Below, piece after piece: positions 46,220 to 57,220 of a stretch of 64,000 bases of DNA. This stretch comes from Variovorax sp. KBW07 (lineage in GTDB: Bacteria; Pseudomonadota; Gammaproteobacteria; Burkholderiales; Burkholderiaceae_C). Position numbers and translations under genes: made by a program. The stretch spans positions 1 to 64,000 of the forward strand of contig NZ_QAJK01000100.1 of assembly GCF_003852515.1 (NCBI RefSeq). Reading direction: 5' to 3'. Below the pieces are notes generated by a model. The model had not been told where the DNA came from and made no database searches. It saw nothing but the letters and a program-made list of their open reading frames with translations. Every line of letters starts with the position of its first letter. The stretch's first letter is position 1.

Positions 46220-47266
46220 TCAGGCGCCGGCCAGGGTCCTGGCCATGCGCAGCGCCTCGATGAGGCTCGACGCATCGGCAAGGCCCGCGCCGGCAATGTC
46301 GAACGCGGTGCCGTGATCGGGGCTGGTCCGCACCAGCGGCAGCCCCAGCGTCACGTTCACGCCCTTCTCCACGCCAAGGTACTTGACCGGGATCAGGCCC
46401 TGGTCGTGGTACATCGCGATCACCACGTCGAACTCGCCGCTGGACGGCACGCCGGCCTTGGCACGCGCGCGCATGAACACCGTGTCGGGCGCAAACGGCC
46501 CGCTGGCGTCGATGCCCTCGGCGCGCGCGGCCTCGACGGCCGGCGCAATGATCTCGCGCTCTTCCGTACCGAACAGGCCGCCCTCCCCCGCGTGCGGATT
46601 CAGTCCCGCGACGCCGATGCGCGGCACGCGGCCCAGCGCGTGCGTCAGTGCCCTGTGGGTGATGCGCAGCGTTTCCAGCACGCCGTCGAAGCGCACGGCC
46701 TCGATGGCATGGCGCAGCGACATGTGGATGCTGACGAGCACGGTGCGCAGCTCGTCGTTGGCCAGCATCATGCGCACCGGCACGTCGGCCACGCCGCGGC
46801 CCAGGTGCGCGGCGGCCTCGGCCTGCAGCAGTTCGGTGTGGCCCGGGTACGGGAAGCCAGCGGCCGACAGCGCCTCCTTGTGCAGCGGCGCGGTCACGAT
46901 GGCGGCAATTTCACCGCGCAACGCGGCCCGCGCGGCCCAGACCACGCACTCGCCCGCCACCCGGCCGGCCTCGGCGCTGATCCGGCCCAGTTCGATGGGA
47001 GTCGCCGGCGCGGCGATCACCTGCAGCACCGGGATGCAGCCGGGCGGCACCGTCGCAGCCTCGGCCACGGATTCGATTTCCAGCACGGGCCAGGCTGGCT
47101 GCCCCGGCGACGCCAGGGCCTGCGATGCCCGGCGCACGGTGGCAACGTCGCCCGCGACGAAGGTGCCGCGCGTCGCATCGGGTGCGTCGCGAAACGCCTT
47201 GACGATGATCTCGGGGCCGATGCCCGCGGGGTCGCCCAGCGTGATGGCAATGGCTGCGGTGCTCAT
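46220..47266 (-). CDS. pdxA: PdxA-family 4-phosphate dehydrogenase
   Basis: Protein of 348 residues, a metal- and NAD-dependent dehydrogenase related to 4-hydroxythreonine-4-phosphate dehydrogenase of pyridoxal-phosphate synthesis. ITLGDPAGIGPEI, GHTELLQ, GLNPHAGEGGLFG and YHDQGLIPVKYLG are visible. The IPVK form and the TSPDHGTAFDIAG end resemble PdxA2-type enzymes that act on other 4-phosphorylated acids, and the context (Nif3, MHS transporter) is not the classical surA-pdxA-ksgA group. The start overlaps the Nif3 stop (ATGA). Confidence 0.8.
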   Translation of the reverse strand: MSTAAIAITLGDPAGIGPEIIVKAFRDAPDATRGTFVAGDVATVRRASQALASPGQPAWPVLEIESVAEAATVPPGCIPVLQVIAAPATPIELGRISAEAGRVAGECVVWAARAALRGEIAAIVTAPLHKEALSAAGFPYPGHTELLQAEAAAHLGRGVADVPVRMMLANDELRTVLVSIHMSLRHAIEAVRFDGVLETLRITHRALTHALGRVPRIGVAGLNPHAGEGGLFGTEEREIIAPAVEAARAEGIDASGPFAPDTVFMRARAKAGVPSSGEFDVVIAMYHDQGLIPVKYLGVEKGVNVTLGLPLVRTSPDHGTAFDIAGAGLADASSLIEALRMARTLAGA

Positions 47267-48036
47267 GCCGGGTTGTCGATGTCGATGAACTCGTGCACCA
47301 GCCCGAGCTGCGCCGCCACATGCCCCGCCACCGCCGGCGCGCCGTAGCGCTCGGTCGCGTGGTGCCCGCAGGCGAGAAAGGCCACGCCCATTTCGCGCGC
47401 GTAGTGGGCCTGCGGCTCCGAAATCTCGCCAGTAATGAAGGCGTCGGCACCGGCCGCAATGGCGGCCTCGAAGTAGCCCTGGGCGCCGCCGGTGCACCAG
47501 GCTATATTTTTAATAGCGCGATGCGCCGTATCGACGAGCGTTACCGGGCGGCCCAGTACCTTTTCGACATGCGCGGAGAGCACCTTGGCGCTGGCAAAGC
47601 TCTCGCCATTTGCACGCGCGCCCAGAAAACCCAGTTCCTGCTCGCCGAAGCGCCCGGTCGAGCCCGCATGGGCCACGAGCCCCAGTTGCAGGCCAAGCTG
47701 CGCGTTGTTGCCCAGCTCGGGATGCGCGTCGAGCGGCAGGTGATACGCGAACAGGTTGATGTCGTCGCCGAGCAGCAGGCCCAGGCGCTGCTTCATCCAG
47801 CCGGTGACGCAGCCGTCCTGGCCGCGCCAGAACAGGCCATGGTGGACGAAGATGGCATCGGCTTCGGCGCTGATGGCGGCTTCGATCAGCGCGCGGCTGG
47901 CGGTCACGCCCGAGACGATCTTGCGGACCACGGTGCGCCCCTCGACCTGCAGGCCGTTGGGTCCGTAGTCCTTGAAGCGCCCGGGGGCCAGCAGCAGGTC
48001 GAATGCGTGAAGCAGTTCTTGGCGGGTGGTGCTCAT
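47263..48036 (-). CDS. Nif3-like dinuclear metal center protein (YbgI family)
   Basis: Protein of 257 residues of the Nif3/YbgI family, conserved hexameric toroids with two metals per subunit and uncertain function. Metal-ligand motifs DAIFVHHGLFW and LACGHHATERYG (with the C-terminal Glu) are in place, as is ITGEISEPQAHYARE. It is translationally coupled on both sides, to the MHS transporter upstream and the PdxA-family gene downstream. Confidence 0.92.
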   Translation of the reverse strand: MSTTRQELLHAFDLLLAPGRFKDYGPNGLQVEGRTVVRKIVSGVTASRALIEAAISAEADAIFVHHGLFWRGQDGCVTGWMKQRLGLLLGDDINLFAYHLPLDAHPELGNNAQLGLQLGLVAHAGSTGRFGEQELGFLGARANGESFASAKVLSAHVEKVLGRPVTLVDTAHRAIKNIAWCTGGAQGYFEAAIAAGADAFITGEISEPQAHYAREMGVAFLACGHHATERYGAPAVAGHVAAQLGLVHEFIDIDNPA

Positions 48037-49385
48037 CGCGACATTGTCGCGCCCGCCACGGGGGCGGCGCCGTGCCGCATGGCATGGCCGCGCGCGGCCA
48101 GTGGCCAGAGCGCCAGCAGGAAGCCCACACCCGCCAGCGCCGCGACGTAATGCGCCGGCGCCATCGTGTCGTGTTGCAGCCAAAGCGTGAGGATCACCGG
48201 CGTCAGCCCGCCAAAGACCGCGTACGACATGTTGTAGGCGAACGAGAGCCCGGTAAAGCGCACCGGCGCCGGGAAGGCGCGCACGCCCGCGATCGGCACC
48301 GTGGCGATGGTGCCCACGAACAGGCCCACCAGGCCGTAGTGCCAGAACATCGTGGCCGGCGTGCCGGGCAGCCCGCTGTAGAACATGTAGGCCGTGACAA
48401 ACAGGCCGGCCCAGCCGATCAGCATCACGGCGCGGGTGCCGATGCGGTCGCTGGCCCAGCCGACCAGCACGCAGCCGATCGTCAGCGTCAGCGTGGCAAG
48501 CGCATTGGCTTCGAGCGCCAGCGCGGCCGGGATGTGGTGCACCTTCTGCAGGTAGGTGGGCGTGTACAGCACCACCACGACGATGGCGGCCGACAGCACC
48601 CAGGTCAGCAGCGCGACGTACACGCTGGCCAGGCGATGCTCGCGCAGCACGGTACGCAGCGGCAGCTCGCGCGCGACCGTCTTGCGGCCGGCCAGCTCCT
48701 TGAACACCGGCGTCTCGTGCAGGAAGCGGCGCAGGTACACCGACACCAGGCCGAACACGCCGCCCAGGATGAACGGAATGCGCCAGGCGAAGTCGCTCAC
48801 CTGCTCCGGGGAATAGTGGCGGTTGATGGCCACGGCGATCAGCGAGCCCAGCAAGATGCCGCCCGTGATGCCCGATGTCAGCAGGCCGATGCCGAAGCCG
48901 TAGTGCTTGCCGGGCACGTGCTCGCCCACGAACACCCAGGCGCCGGGCATTTCACCGCCGATGGCCGCGCCCTGCAGCACGCGCATCAGCAACAGCAACA
49001 GGGGCGCCGCGATGCCGATGCTCGCGTAGGTCGGCAGCAGGCCGATGACCAGCGTGGGCGCGGCCATCAGGAAGATCGACAGCGTGAACATGCGCTTGCG
49101 GCCAAAGATGTCGCCGAAATGCGCAATGACGATGCCGCCCACCGGCCGGGCCAGATAGCCGGCCGCGAAGATGCCGAAGGTCTGCAGCTGGCGCAGCCAG
49201 TCGGGCATGTCGGCCGGGAAGAACAACGCTCCCAGCACCGTGGCAAAGAAGACGTAGATGACGAAATCGTAGAACTCCAGCGTGCCGCCGAGGGCGGACA
49301 GGGCGAGCGTCTTGTAGTCGCTGGAATCGAGGGTGCGCGCCGGTACCGGCTGCGCGCCGACCGGGTGAGTTGTTTCTGAGGTCAT
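48033..49385 (-). CDS. MFS transporter, metabolite:proton symporter (MHS) family
   Basis: Inner-membrane carrier of 450 residues with about 12 helices. The MHS start is visible (LSALGGTLEFYDFVIYVFFATVLGALFFP), along with the MFS loop GDIFGRKRMF and LQGAAIGGEMPGAWVFVGEHVP. MHS members import organic acids, proline/betaine or similar compounds with protons. First gene of the operon with Nif3 and the PdxA-family enzyme, so the imported compound may feed that enzyme. The start overlaps nothing upstream; the stop overlaps nif3 (ATGA). Confidence 0.88.
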   Translation of the reverse strand: MTSETTHPVGAQPVPARTLDSSDYKTLALSALGGTLEFYDFVIYVFFATVLGALFFPADMPDWLRQLQTFGIFAAGYLARPVGGIVIAHFGDIFGRKRMFTLSIFLMAAPTLVIGLLPTYASIGIAAPLLLLLMRVLQGAAIGGEMPGAWVFVGEHVPGKHYGFGIGLLTSGITGGILLGSLIAVAINRHYSPEQVSDFAWRIPFILGGVFGLVSVYLRRFLHETPVFKELAGRKTVARELPLRTVLREHRLASVYVALLTWVLSAAIVVVVLYTPTYLQKVHHIPAALALEANALATLTLTIGCVLVGWASDRIGTRAVMLIGWAGLFVTAYMFYSGLPGTPATMFWHYGLVGLFVGTIATVPIAGVRAFPAPVRFTGLSFAYNMSYAVFGGLTPVILTLWLQHDTMAPAHYVAALAGVGFLLALWPLAARGHAMRHGAAPVAGATMSR

Positions 49386-49678
49386 GGCTGGCAGGGAAAT
49401 CGTGAGCGCGTGCGCCAGGCTCCCCGGCGGGCGGGGGCGGAAAAAAGAGCGCAGCGACGAAACGCCTGGCCGCTTCCGCCGGGTGGGCGACGCGGGAGGC
49501 CGGGGAACACGGGCCGGGTAGACCGACCCGTGATGCTAGGGGTTATCCCGGATTCACGCAGGCGCGGCGCGCCAAACTCGACCGCCCCGCGAGGTTTCTG
49601 GCTGCGCCCTTGAGGGACAATTGCAGGCAATACCGCGCCCCGGATGGCGCTCTCTTTCCTGTCTTGCATTCAATCTTC
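49386..49678. other. 293-bp divergent intergenic region
   Basis: Lies between the MHS transporter and the DegS-like protease gene. Very GC-rich, with purine-rich and short inverted segments. No gene, and no promoter box I can place with confidence. Confidence 0.4.
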
Positions 49679-50839
<1,161 letters not shown>

Positions 50840-50858
50840 AGCCCCGGCTCGGCTGGAA

Positions 50859-51671
50859 TCAGGAAGACGCCGAGGAATCGGCGTTTTCTTCCTCTTCAGG
50901 CTTCTTGGCCGAGCTCGCGAAGTAGCGGGCACCGATGATGCCCACTTCGTACAGCAGGCACATCGGCACCGCCAGCGCCAGCTGCGACACCACATCGGGC
51001 GGCGTGAGCACCGCGGCCACCACGAAGGCCACCACGATGAAGTAGCCGCGGAAAGACTTGAGCTTTTCGATGGTCACCATCTCGAAGCGCACCAGCAGCA
51101 TCACCACGATCGGCACCTGGAAGGCGACGCCGAACGCGATGTACAGCGACAGGATGGCCTCGACGTACGAAGAAATATCGGGCGTGGCGGCCACCGCGGC
51201 CGGCGTGAACTTCTGGATGAAGCTGAACATCTTGTCCAGCACGAAGAACTGCACGAACGCAATGCCGGTATAGGCCAGCAGGCTGCCGAAGAAGATCAGC
51301 GGCAGGGCAAAGCGCTTCTCGTGGCTGTAGAGGCCCGGCGCCACGAACATCCAGGCCTGGTACATGAGCCAAGGCAGCGCCAGCAGCACGGCCGTCATCA
51401 TGAGCACCTTGAGCGGCACGAAGAACGGCGAGAACACGCCGATGGCGATGAGCTTGGCGTCCGGCGGCATGTGCGCACGGATCGGCATGGCGATCAGGTC
51501 GATCAGCCCGCCCGGGCCGGGCCAGATGGCCAGCAGGATGCCCGCGATCACCAGGCCATAGACGCAGTAGAGCAGCCGGTCGCGAAGCTCGACCAGGTGC
51601 TGTACGAACGGCTGCTCGGTGCCCGCCAGCTCGTCTTCTTTGTCTTTGTTCTTGTTGTCGGAATCGGCCAT
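50859..51671 (-). CDS. tatC: Twin-arginine translocase subunit TatC
   Basis: Protein of 270 residues with six membrane helices. The N-terminal FVQHLVELRDRLLYCVYGLVIA is the TatC signature that contacts the twin-arginine signal, and later SPFFVPLKVLMMTAVLLALPWLMYQAWMFVAPGLYSHEKR and AVLTPPDVVSQLALAVPM follow. It forms the receptor with TatB. Last gene of tatABC; convergent with the DegS-like protease. Confidence 0.96.
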   Translation of the reverse strand: MADSDNKNKDKEDELAGTEQPFVQHLVELRDRLLYCVYGLVIAGILLAIWPGPGGLIDLIAMPIRAHMPPDAKLIAIGVFSPFFVPLKVLMMTAVLLALPWLMYQAWMFVAPGLYSHEKRFALPLIFFGSLLAYTGIAFVQFFVLDKMFSFIQKFTPAAVAATPDISSYVEAILSLYIAFGVAFQVPIVVMLLVRFEMVTIEKLKSFRGYFIVVAFVVAAVLTPPDVVSQLALAVPMCLLYEVGIIGARYFASSAKKPEEEENADSSASS

Positions 51672-51740
51672 TGGAAAAGAAGAAAGCGTAGCGTCGTCGG
51701 CCGGCGTGCGGCACTCGAACAACGCGGTGGTTAGGGTGCG

Positions 51741-52199
51741 CTAATTGATCTTGTGGGGGCGGAAGCGGGCAACCCGCGCCGCACCCGACAGCGCCTTGGT
51801 GCGCACGCCGTTGCGCGCCTTGTACCACTGCGGCGTGGCGCCCTGCTTCAGGCGCCAATTCTTGCGGGGGTGCCTGTACTCGGGCACCGAAACCTCGGGC
51901 TCGGCCAGCGCCGAAAGCGTTTCACCCGATTCGGAGAACTGCTTTTCGAAGTCGCTCGCCCCCGTGTGGATGCTGTGCTCGACATCGCGCGCCGCGTCCT
52001 CGACGGTGGTCTTCATCTTGCGCAGTTCGTCGAGCTCCATCGAGCGATTGACCTCGGCCTTGACGTCGCTCACATAGCGCTGCGCCTTGCCGAGCAAGGT
52101 GCCAACGGTGCGGGCCACGCGCGGCAGCTTTTCCGGCCCGATGACGATCAGCGCCACGACGCCGATCAGCGCCAGCTTCTCAATGCCCAGGTCGAACAC
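51741..52199 (-). CDS. tatB: Sec-independent translocase subunit TatB
   Basis: Protein of 152 residues. The N-terminal helix [32 protein letters not shown] is diagnostic; an amphipathic helix with Glu/Lys pairs and a variable tail follow. The start codon is GTG. It forms the signal-receptor complex with TatC, which lies 69 bases downstream. Confidence 0.95.
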   Translation of the reverse strand: MFDLGIEKLALIGVVALIVIGPEKLPRVARTVGTLLGKAQRYVSDVKAEVNRSMELDELRKMKTTVEDAARDVEHSIHTGASDFEKQFSESGETLSALAEPEVSVPEYRHPRKNWRLKQGATPQWYKARNGVRTKALSGAARVARFRPHKIN

Positions 52200-52212
52200 G
52201 TTGTGCCTGTGC

Positions 52213-52467
52213 TCAGGACTTCTGACGCGCTTCGACGTCGATGGTCGGCTTGTCGCCGTTGGCCGGCTGGCCGGTCACTTGCTGGGCGGGAGCCGACGAG
52301 GCGGTGGCGGATGCGTCGTTCGAAGAACCGCCTTCCTTCATGCCGTCCTTGAAGCCTTTGACGGCGCCACCAAGGTCCGAACCCATGTTCCGCAGCTTCT
52401 TGGTGCCGAAGATCATGACCACGACGAGCAGCACGATCAGCCAGTGCCAGATAGAAAAAGAACCCAT
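52213..52467 (-). CDS. tatA: Sec-independent translocase subunit TatA
   Basis: Protein of 84 residues. A short N-terminal helix ([21 protein letters not shown]), the [25 protein letters not shown] amphipathic helix and a Ser/Ala-rich tail are typical. AGGAG precedes the ATG. It polymerises to form the translocation pore. First of the tatABC genes. Confidence 0.96.
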   Translation of the reverse strand: MGSFSIWHWLIVLLVVVMIFGTKKLRNMGSDLGGAVKGFKDGMKEGGSSNDASATASSAPAQQVTGQPANGDKPTIDVEARQKS

Positions 52468-52532
52468 GGAAGACTCCTAAGAATGTGTCCGATTTTAGTC
52501 GGGCGAAATGTGACAGTTTGGCTTAATGCGGT

Positions 52533-52892
52533 TCAGCCGCGAAGCCATGGCCGGGGACCGCCCATGACATGGACATGGAGATGGTGAACCTCTTGCCCGC
52601 CCTCGGTGCCGGTGTTCACAACGACGCGGTAGCCGCCGTCGGGGTAGGGCCGGCAGCCCTGCTCTATGGCCAGCTTGGGGGCCAGCGTCATGATCTTGCC
52701 CATCAGCGCCGCGTCGTCGGGCGTCAGCTGCGCCATCGAGGCGATGTGCTTCTTGGGCACCAGCATGAAATGCACCGGCGCCCAGGGCGCGATGTCGTGA
52801 AAGCCGTACAGGTCTTCGTCTTCGTAGACCTTGCGCGAAGGAATCTTGCCTTCGATGATTTTGCAGAAAACGCAGTTCGGATCAGATGACAT
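52533..52892 (-). CDS. HIT-family nucleotide-binding hydrolase (HinT-like)
   Basis: Protein of 119 residues. CVFCKIIEGKIPSRKVYEDED and the His triad HHLHVHVMGG (C-terminal) show a HinT-type purine nucleoside phosphoramidase. A zinc-type pair (CxxC, CVFC) is present. The start lies inside the end of the upstream membrane-protein gene (11-base overlap). Often placed between hisE and tatA in this bacterial group. Confidence 0.93.
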   Translation of the reverse strand: MSSDPNCVFCKIIEGKIPSRKVYEDEDLYGFHDIAPWAPVHFMLVPKKHIASMAQLTPDDAALMGKIMTLAPKLAIEQGCRPYPDGGYRVVVNTGTEGGQEVHHLHVHVMGGPRPWLRG

Positions 52893-53271
52893 CTTTGGGT
52901 TCCATGGGGCGGCTGTCGTTCATGCGGATCATGCCTTTCACGATCCGGTAGAGGAACCACAGCGAAATCAGGCTCCAGGCGATCCAGCCGGGCACCAGGA
53001 ACAGCAGCCAGAGCCAGGCCGTCAGCACGTAGGCCAGGCCGGCCCACAGCACCGAGCGGATGCGCCAGCTGAAATGCGAGGCCTGCCAGGTGCCGGCCGC
53101 GTCGTCGCGCTTCACGAAGTCGATGACCAGCGCCAGCAAGAGCAGCAGCACCGAGGCTTGCGCCCCGGGCAGGACGGCGCCGATGGCCACGATCAGGTGC
53201 AGGATGTAGCTGACCCAGCCCCAGGTCTTCAGGGAGCTGTCGGGTTCCACGTTCACGATGTCGTTGGCCAT
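52882..53271 (-). CDS. Small membrane protein (DUF4870-like)
   Basis: Protein of 129 residues with about three membrane helices (WVSYILHLIVAIGAVLPG, SVLLLLLALVIDFV, VLTAWLWLLFLVPGWIAWSLISLWFLYRIV). Its length and topology fit DUF4870-type proteins. The function is unknown. It lies 14 bases after hisE and overlaps the HIT gene, so it is part of the his-tat transcription unit. Confidence 0.8.
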   Translation of the reverse strand: MANDIVNVEPDSSLKTWGWVSYILHLIVAIGAVLPGAQASVLLLLLALVIDFVKRDDAAGTWQASHFSWRIRSVLWAGLAYVLTAWLWLLFLVPGWIAWSLISLWFLYRIVKGMIRMNDSRPMEPKDVI

Positions 53272-53285
53272 GGGATGTCGTCCTT

Positions 53286-53669
53286 TCAGTCGTTGCCAGC
53301 CTCGCGGGCGTGCACCTTGCGCAAGGCCTTTTCCTCGATGCCGCTGGTGCCTTCGCGGCGCTCGAGCTCCGCGACGACATCGGCAGGCGAAAAACCGTAG
53401 TGCGCCAGTGCCACCATGGTGTGGAACCACAGGTCGGCCACTTCGTTCACTATTTTTGAGCGGTCGCCGCCATGGTCGGCGTCTTTGGCGGCCATCACGA
53501 CTTCGGTGGCTTCCTCGCCGATCTTCTTGAGGAAGGCATCGGGGCCCTTGTGCAGCAGGCGCGCGACGTAGCTCTTGTCGGGGTCGCCGCCTTGCGCGGG
53601 CAGGCGGGTCTCGATGACCGCGGCCAGGCGAGCGAGGGCGTCGGAGGTGTTGTTCACTGTGGCCGTCAT
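53286..53669 (-). CDS. hisE: Phosphoribosyl-ATP pyrophosphatase HisE
   Basis: Protein of 127 residues, second step of histidine synthesis. [32 protein letters not shown] and [14 protein letters not shown] are the MazG-like metal-binding helices. Start overlaps the hisI stop (ATGA). HisI and HisE are separate proteins here, not fused as in enterobacteria. Confidence 0.96.
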   Translation of the reverse strand: MTATVNNTSDALARLAAVIETRLPAQGGDPDKSYVARLLHKGPDAFLKKIGEEATEVVMAAKDADHGGDRSKIVNEVADLWFHTMVALAHYGFSPADVVAELERREGTSGIEEKALRKVHAREAGND

Positions 53670-54055
53670 TTGTAGATCGACTCCGGGTCTTTCAAGACCG
53701 GCTCGACCACGGTCCACTGGCCCTTTTCGTATTTGCTGAAGAAGCAGCTGTGGCGGCCGGTGTGGCAGGCAATGCCGGGCTCGTGGCCAAGCTGGGTGAC
53801 CTTGAGCAGCACCACGTCGTTGTCGCAGTCGAGCCGGATCTCGTGCACGGTCTGCACGTGGCCCGATTCCTCGCCCTTGAACCACAGCTTGTTGCGCGAG
53901 CGGCTGAAATACACCGCGCGGCCCAGCTCGGCGGTCTTTTCGAGCGCCTCGCGGTTCATCCAGGCGAACATCAGCACGTCGTTGCTGCCTTGTTCCTGCG
54001 CGATGACCGGCACCAGGCCGTTCGCGTCCCATTTCACTTCATCGAGCCAATTCAT
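53666..54055 (-). CDS. hisI: Phosphoribosyl-AMP cyclohydrolase HisI
   Basis: Protein of 129 residues, third step of histidine synthesis. Metal- and substrate-binding motifs [13 protein letters not shown] and HTGRHSCFF are present, and [13 protein letters not shown] is typical. I chose the MNWLDEV start; an ATG two codons earlier (54061) is also possible and neither has a strong ribosome site. Confidence 0.95.
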   Translation of the reverse strand: MNWLDEVKWDANGLVPVIAQEQGSNDVLMFAWMNREALEKTAELGRAVYFSRSRNKLWFKGEESGHVQTVHEIRLDCDNDVVLLKVTQLGHEPGIACHTGRHSCFFSKYEKGQWTVVEPVLKDPESIYK

Positions 54056-54092
54056 CGGCATATTGTCAGGGATAGAAAAAGACCCTTGAAGC

Positions 54093-54872
<780 letters not shown>

Positions 54873-54898
54873 GGGAATTTGAACCGGACGAAGAGAAA

Positions 54899-55732
54899 TC
54901 AGAGAACGCGGAGCTGTTGCCAGCCCTGCCATTGGGCGCCGGGCGCCAGCAGCACCGGCTCGTCGATGCGGGCGGCTTCGACGCACAGCATGTGGCGGTA
55001 GCCGTCTTCGGGCATGTCGGCGAGTTTCGCACCGAGCAGCGCACCCGGGTTCCAGACCACGGTTTCGCTGCAGCTGGCACTTTGCGCAATTTCGAGCGTG
55101 CCGGCGGGCTGCACCAGCTTCAGCGGCCTGGCAGGCGCGGCATACACGCTGTCGAACTCTGCATCGAAATGCAACGCCGGGGCCATTTCGACGTGGCGGT
55201 CGTCGCGCAGCGAATCCCAGCGGTTGGCGCCCTGCAGGCCCTCGAGGCGAACCTTGGCGATGTCGTCGACACGCAGGTAGGTGTGCAGCGCGGCGGCAAA
55301 GGTCCAGGGCGCATGGTCGATGTTGGCCAGGGTGAGCGCCGTGCGCAGTTGGCCGGCGGACAGCGTGACGTCGAGCCGCGCCTCAAAAGCGTGCGGCCAG
55401 ATCCTGCGGGTGGCCTCGGCGTCCCGAAGCACCAGCCGCAGTGTGTTCGGCGTACCCGCGGCCTCTTGCACCCAAGGCAAATTGCGCATGAATCCATGCT
55501 TGGGCAACATGCCCCGCTGGTTGAATTGGGGGCAGCAGATGGGCACGCCGCCGCGAATGGCGGCCTGACCGTCGAACACGGCGCGAGGGCTCAAATAGAG
55601 CCTTTCCACTGCGTCGGCGGTGGTCCACGAGAGCACTTGCGCGCCGTGCAATGCCACGGTGAGCGTGCTTCCGTCAGCGCCGGTGGCACGCAGGGCGGGC
55701 TGGCCGCGAAACTCGATCGAGCTGATTTCCAT
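54899..55732 (-). CDS. D-hexose-6-phosphate mutarotase (YeaD-like)
   Basis: Protein of 277 residues of the aldose 1-epimerase-like family that interconverts alpha and beta hexose-6-phosphates. [37 protein letters not shown] and VVWNPG are family features. It lies on the same strand as hisF, 26 bases upstream of it, so it may be co-transcribed with hisFIE, but it has no role in histidine synthesis. Confidence 0.88.
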   Translation of the reverse strand: MEISSIEFRGQPALRATGADGSTLTVALHGAQVLSWTTADAVERLYLSPRAVFDGQAAIRGGVPICCPQFNQRGMLPKHGFMRNLPWVQEAAGTPNTLRLVLRDAEATRRIWPHAFEARLDVTLSAGQLRTALTLANIDHAPWTFAAALHTYLRVDDIAKVRLEGLQGANRWDSLRDDRHVEMAPALHFDAEFDSVYAAPARPLKLVQPAGTLEIAQSASCSETVVWNPGALLGAKLADMPEDGYRHMLCVEAARIDEPVLLAPGAQWQGWQQLRVL

Positions 55733-55823
55733 GTGAGGAATTGTAGGCAGCGCGGGTGCCATGGCACGGATTTGGCAACAGGCCCATTGCGTGCCCGGGG
55801 CCTTCTTGGATACCCTGTGGCTG

Positions 55824-55850
55824 CTTGCACAAGGGGACAAAAGGTGCAAG
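55824..55850. promoter_or_regulatory. Inverted repeat upstream of dicarboxylate symporter
   Basis: Perfect 7-bp arms CTTGCAC / GTGCAAG separated by 13 bases, about 50 bases before the symporter start and in the divergent region with the mutarotase gene. Candidate operator; the regulator is unknown. Confidence 0.45.
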
Positions 55851-55901
55851 TCGGTCCCGTGCACGAAAAAAACCATTCACACACGACAAAGGGGATACGC
55901 A

Positions 55902-57209
55902 ATGAAGAAGAAGCTGCCGATGGCCGCCTGGATCCTGATCGCCATGGTGCTCGGCATCATCGTGGGCTACATGATCTTCTCGAGCTTTCCCGACAAGAAG
56001 GCCGCAAAGGAAATCGCGGACTACGTTTCCATCGTCTCCGACGTGTTCCTGCGCCTGATCAAGATGCTGATCGGTCCGCTGGTGTTTTCCACGCTGGTGG
56101 TGGGCATCGCGCACATGGGCGACGCCAAGTCGGTGGGCCGCGTGTTCGGCAAGGCCATCGGCTGGTTCCTTACCGCCTCGCTGATCTCGCTGGTCATCGG
56201 CCTCGTCATGGCCAACCTGCTCAAGCCCGGCGAGAACCTCGGGCTGCCGCTGCCCGACATCGGCGCCTCGGCCAACCTGGCCACCTCGAAGTTCACGCTG
56301 AAAGACTTCGTGAGCCACACGGTGCCCAAGTCGTTCGTCGAGGCCATGGCCAACAACGAAATCCTGCAGATCGTGGTGTTCTCGATGTTCTTCGGCGTGG
56401 CGCTCGCCTCGCTCGGCGACAAGGCCAAGACGCTGGTGGCCGCCATCGAGGAACTGTCGCACGCCATGCTGAAGATCACTGGCTACGTGATGAAGCTCGC
56501 GCCGCTGGCCGTGCTGGCCGCCATGGCCGCCACGGTGGCGGTGAACGGCCTGGGCATCCTGCTGAAGTTCGCGGTGTTCATGGGCGACTTCTACCTGGGC
56601 CTGTTCGTGCTGTGGAGCGTGCTGGTGCTGGCGGGCTTCCTGTTCCTCGGGCCGCGCGTGTTCAAGCTGCTGGTGCTCATCAAGGAAGCCTTCCTGCTGT
56701 CCTTTGCAACGGCCAGTTCGGAGGCCGCGTACCCGAAGATCCTGCAGGCGCTCGACCGTTTCGGCGTGAAGCGAAAAATCTCCAGCTTCGTGATGCCGAT
56801 GGGCTACTCGTTCAACCTCGACGGCTCGATGATGTACTGCACCTTCGCCGTGCTGTTCATCGCGCAGGCCTACAACATCCACATGCCGATCAGCACGCAG
56901 GTCACGATGCTGCTGATCCTCATGCTCACCTCCAAGGGCATGGCCGGCGTGCCGCGCGCCTCGCTGGTGGTGATTGCCGCCACGCTGAACCACTTCGACA
57001 TTCCCGAGGCCGGGCTGCTGCTGATCCTGGGCGTGGACACCTTCCTCGACATGGGCCGCTCGGCCACCAATGCCGTGGGCAACTCCATCGCCACCGCGGT
57101 GGTCGCCAAGTGGGAAGGCGAGCTGCTGTCCGAGAGCGATGCCGAGATCAATGCCAGGGCCATCGACGAGGAAGCCAACGCCACCCTCGCCCACCCGGCC
57201 CACGCGTGA
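55902..57209 (+). CDS. Dicarboxylate/amino acid:cation symporter (SDF family)
   Basis: Membrane protein of 435 residues in the Na+/H+-dicarboxylate symporter family. Early helices, LIKMLIGPLVFSTLVVGIAHMGD, the re-entrant serine-rich loop (LLSFATASSEAAYP), GYSFNLDGSMMYCTFAVLFIAQAYNI and DMGRSATNAVGNSIATAVVAKWEG are characteristic. It probably takes up C4-dicarboxylates, glutamate or aspartate. AGGGGA lies before the ATG. The next gene encodes an amino-acid binding protein. Confidence 0.92.
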   Translation: MKKKLPMAAWILIAMVLGIIVGYMIFSSFPDKKAAKEIADYVSIVSDVFLRLIKMLIGPLVFSTLVVGIAHMGDAKSVGRVFGKAIGWFLTASLISLVIGLVMANLLKPGENLGLPLPDIGASANLATSKFTLKDFVSHTVPKSFVEAMANNEILQIVVFSMFFGVALASLGDKAKTLVAAIEELSHAMLKITGYVMKLAPLAVLAAMAATVAVNGLGILLKFAVFMGDFYLGLFVLWSVLVLAGFLFLGPRVFKLLVLIKEAFLLSFATASSEAAYPKILQALDRFGVKRKISSFVMPMGYSFNLDGSMMYCTFAVLFIAQAYNIHMPISTQVTMLLILMLTSKGMAGVPRASLVVIAATLNHFDIPEAGLLLILGVDTFLDMGRSATNAVGNSIATAVVAKWEGELLSESDAEINARAIDEEANATLAHPAHA

Positions 57210-57220
57210 GACGCAACGCC

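Noticed and set aside
54055-54092. Possible leader or riboswitch between hisF and hisI
   Set aside because: Only 37 bases, without stable structure or a His-rich leader peptide.
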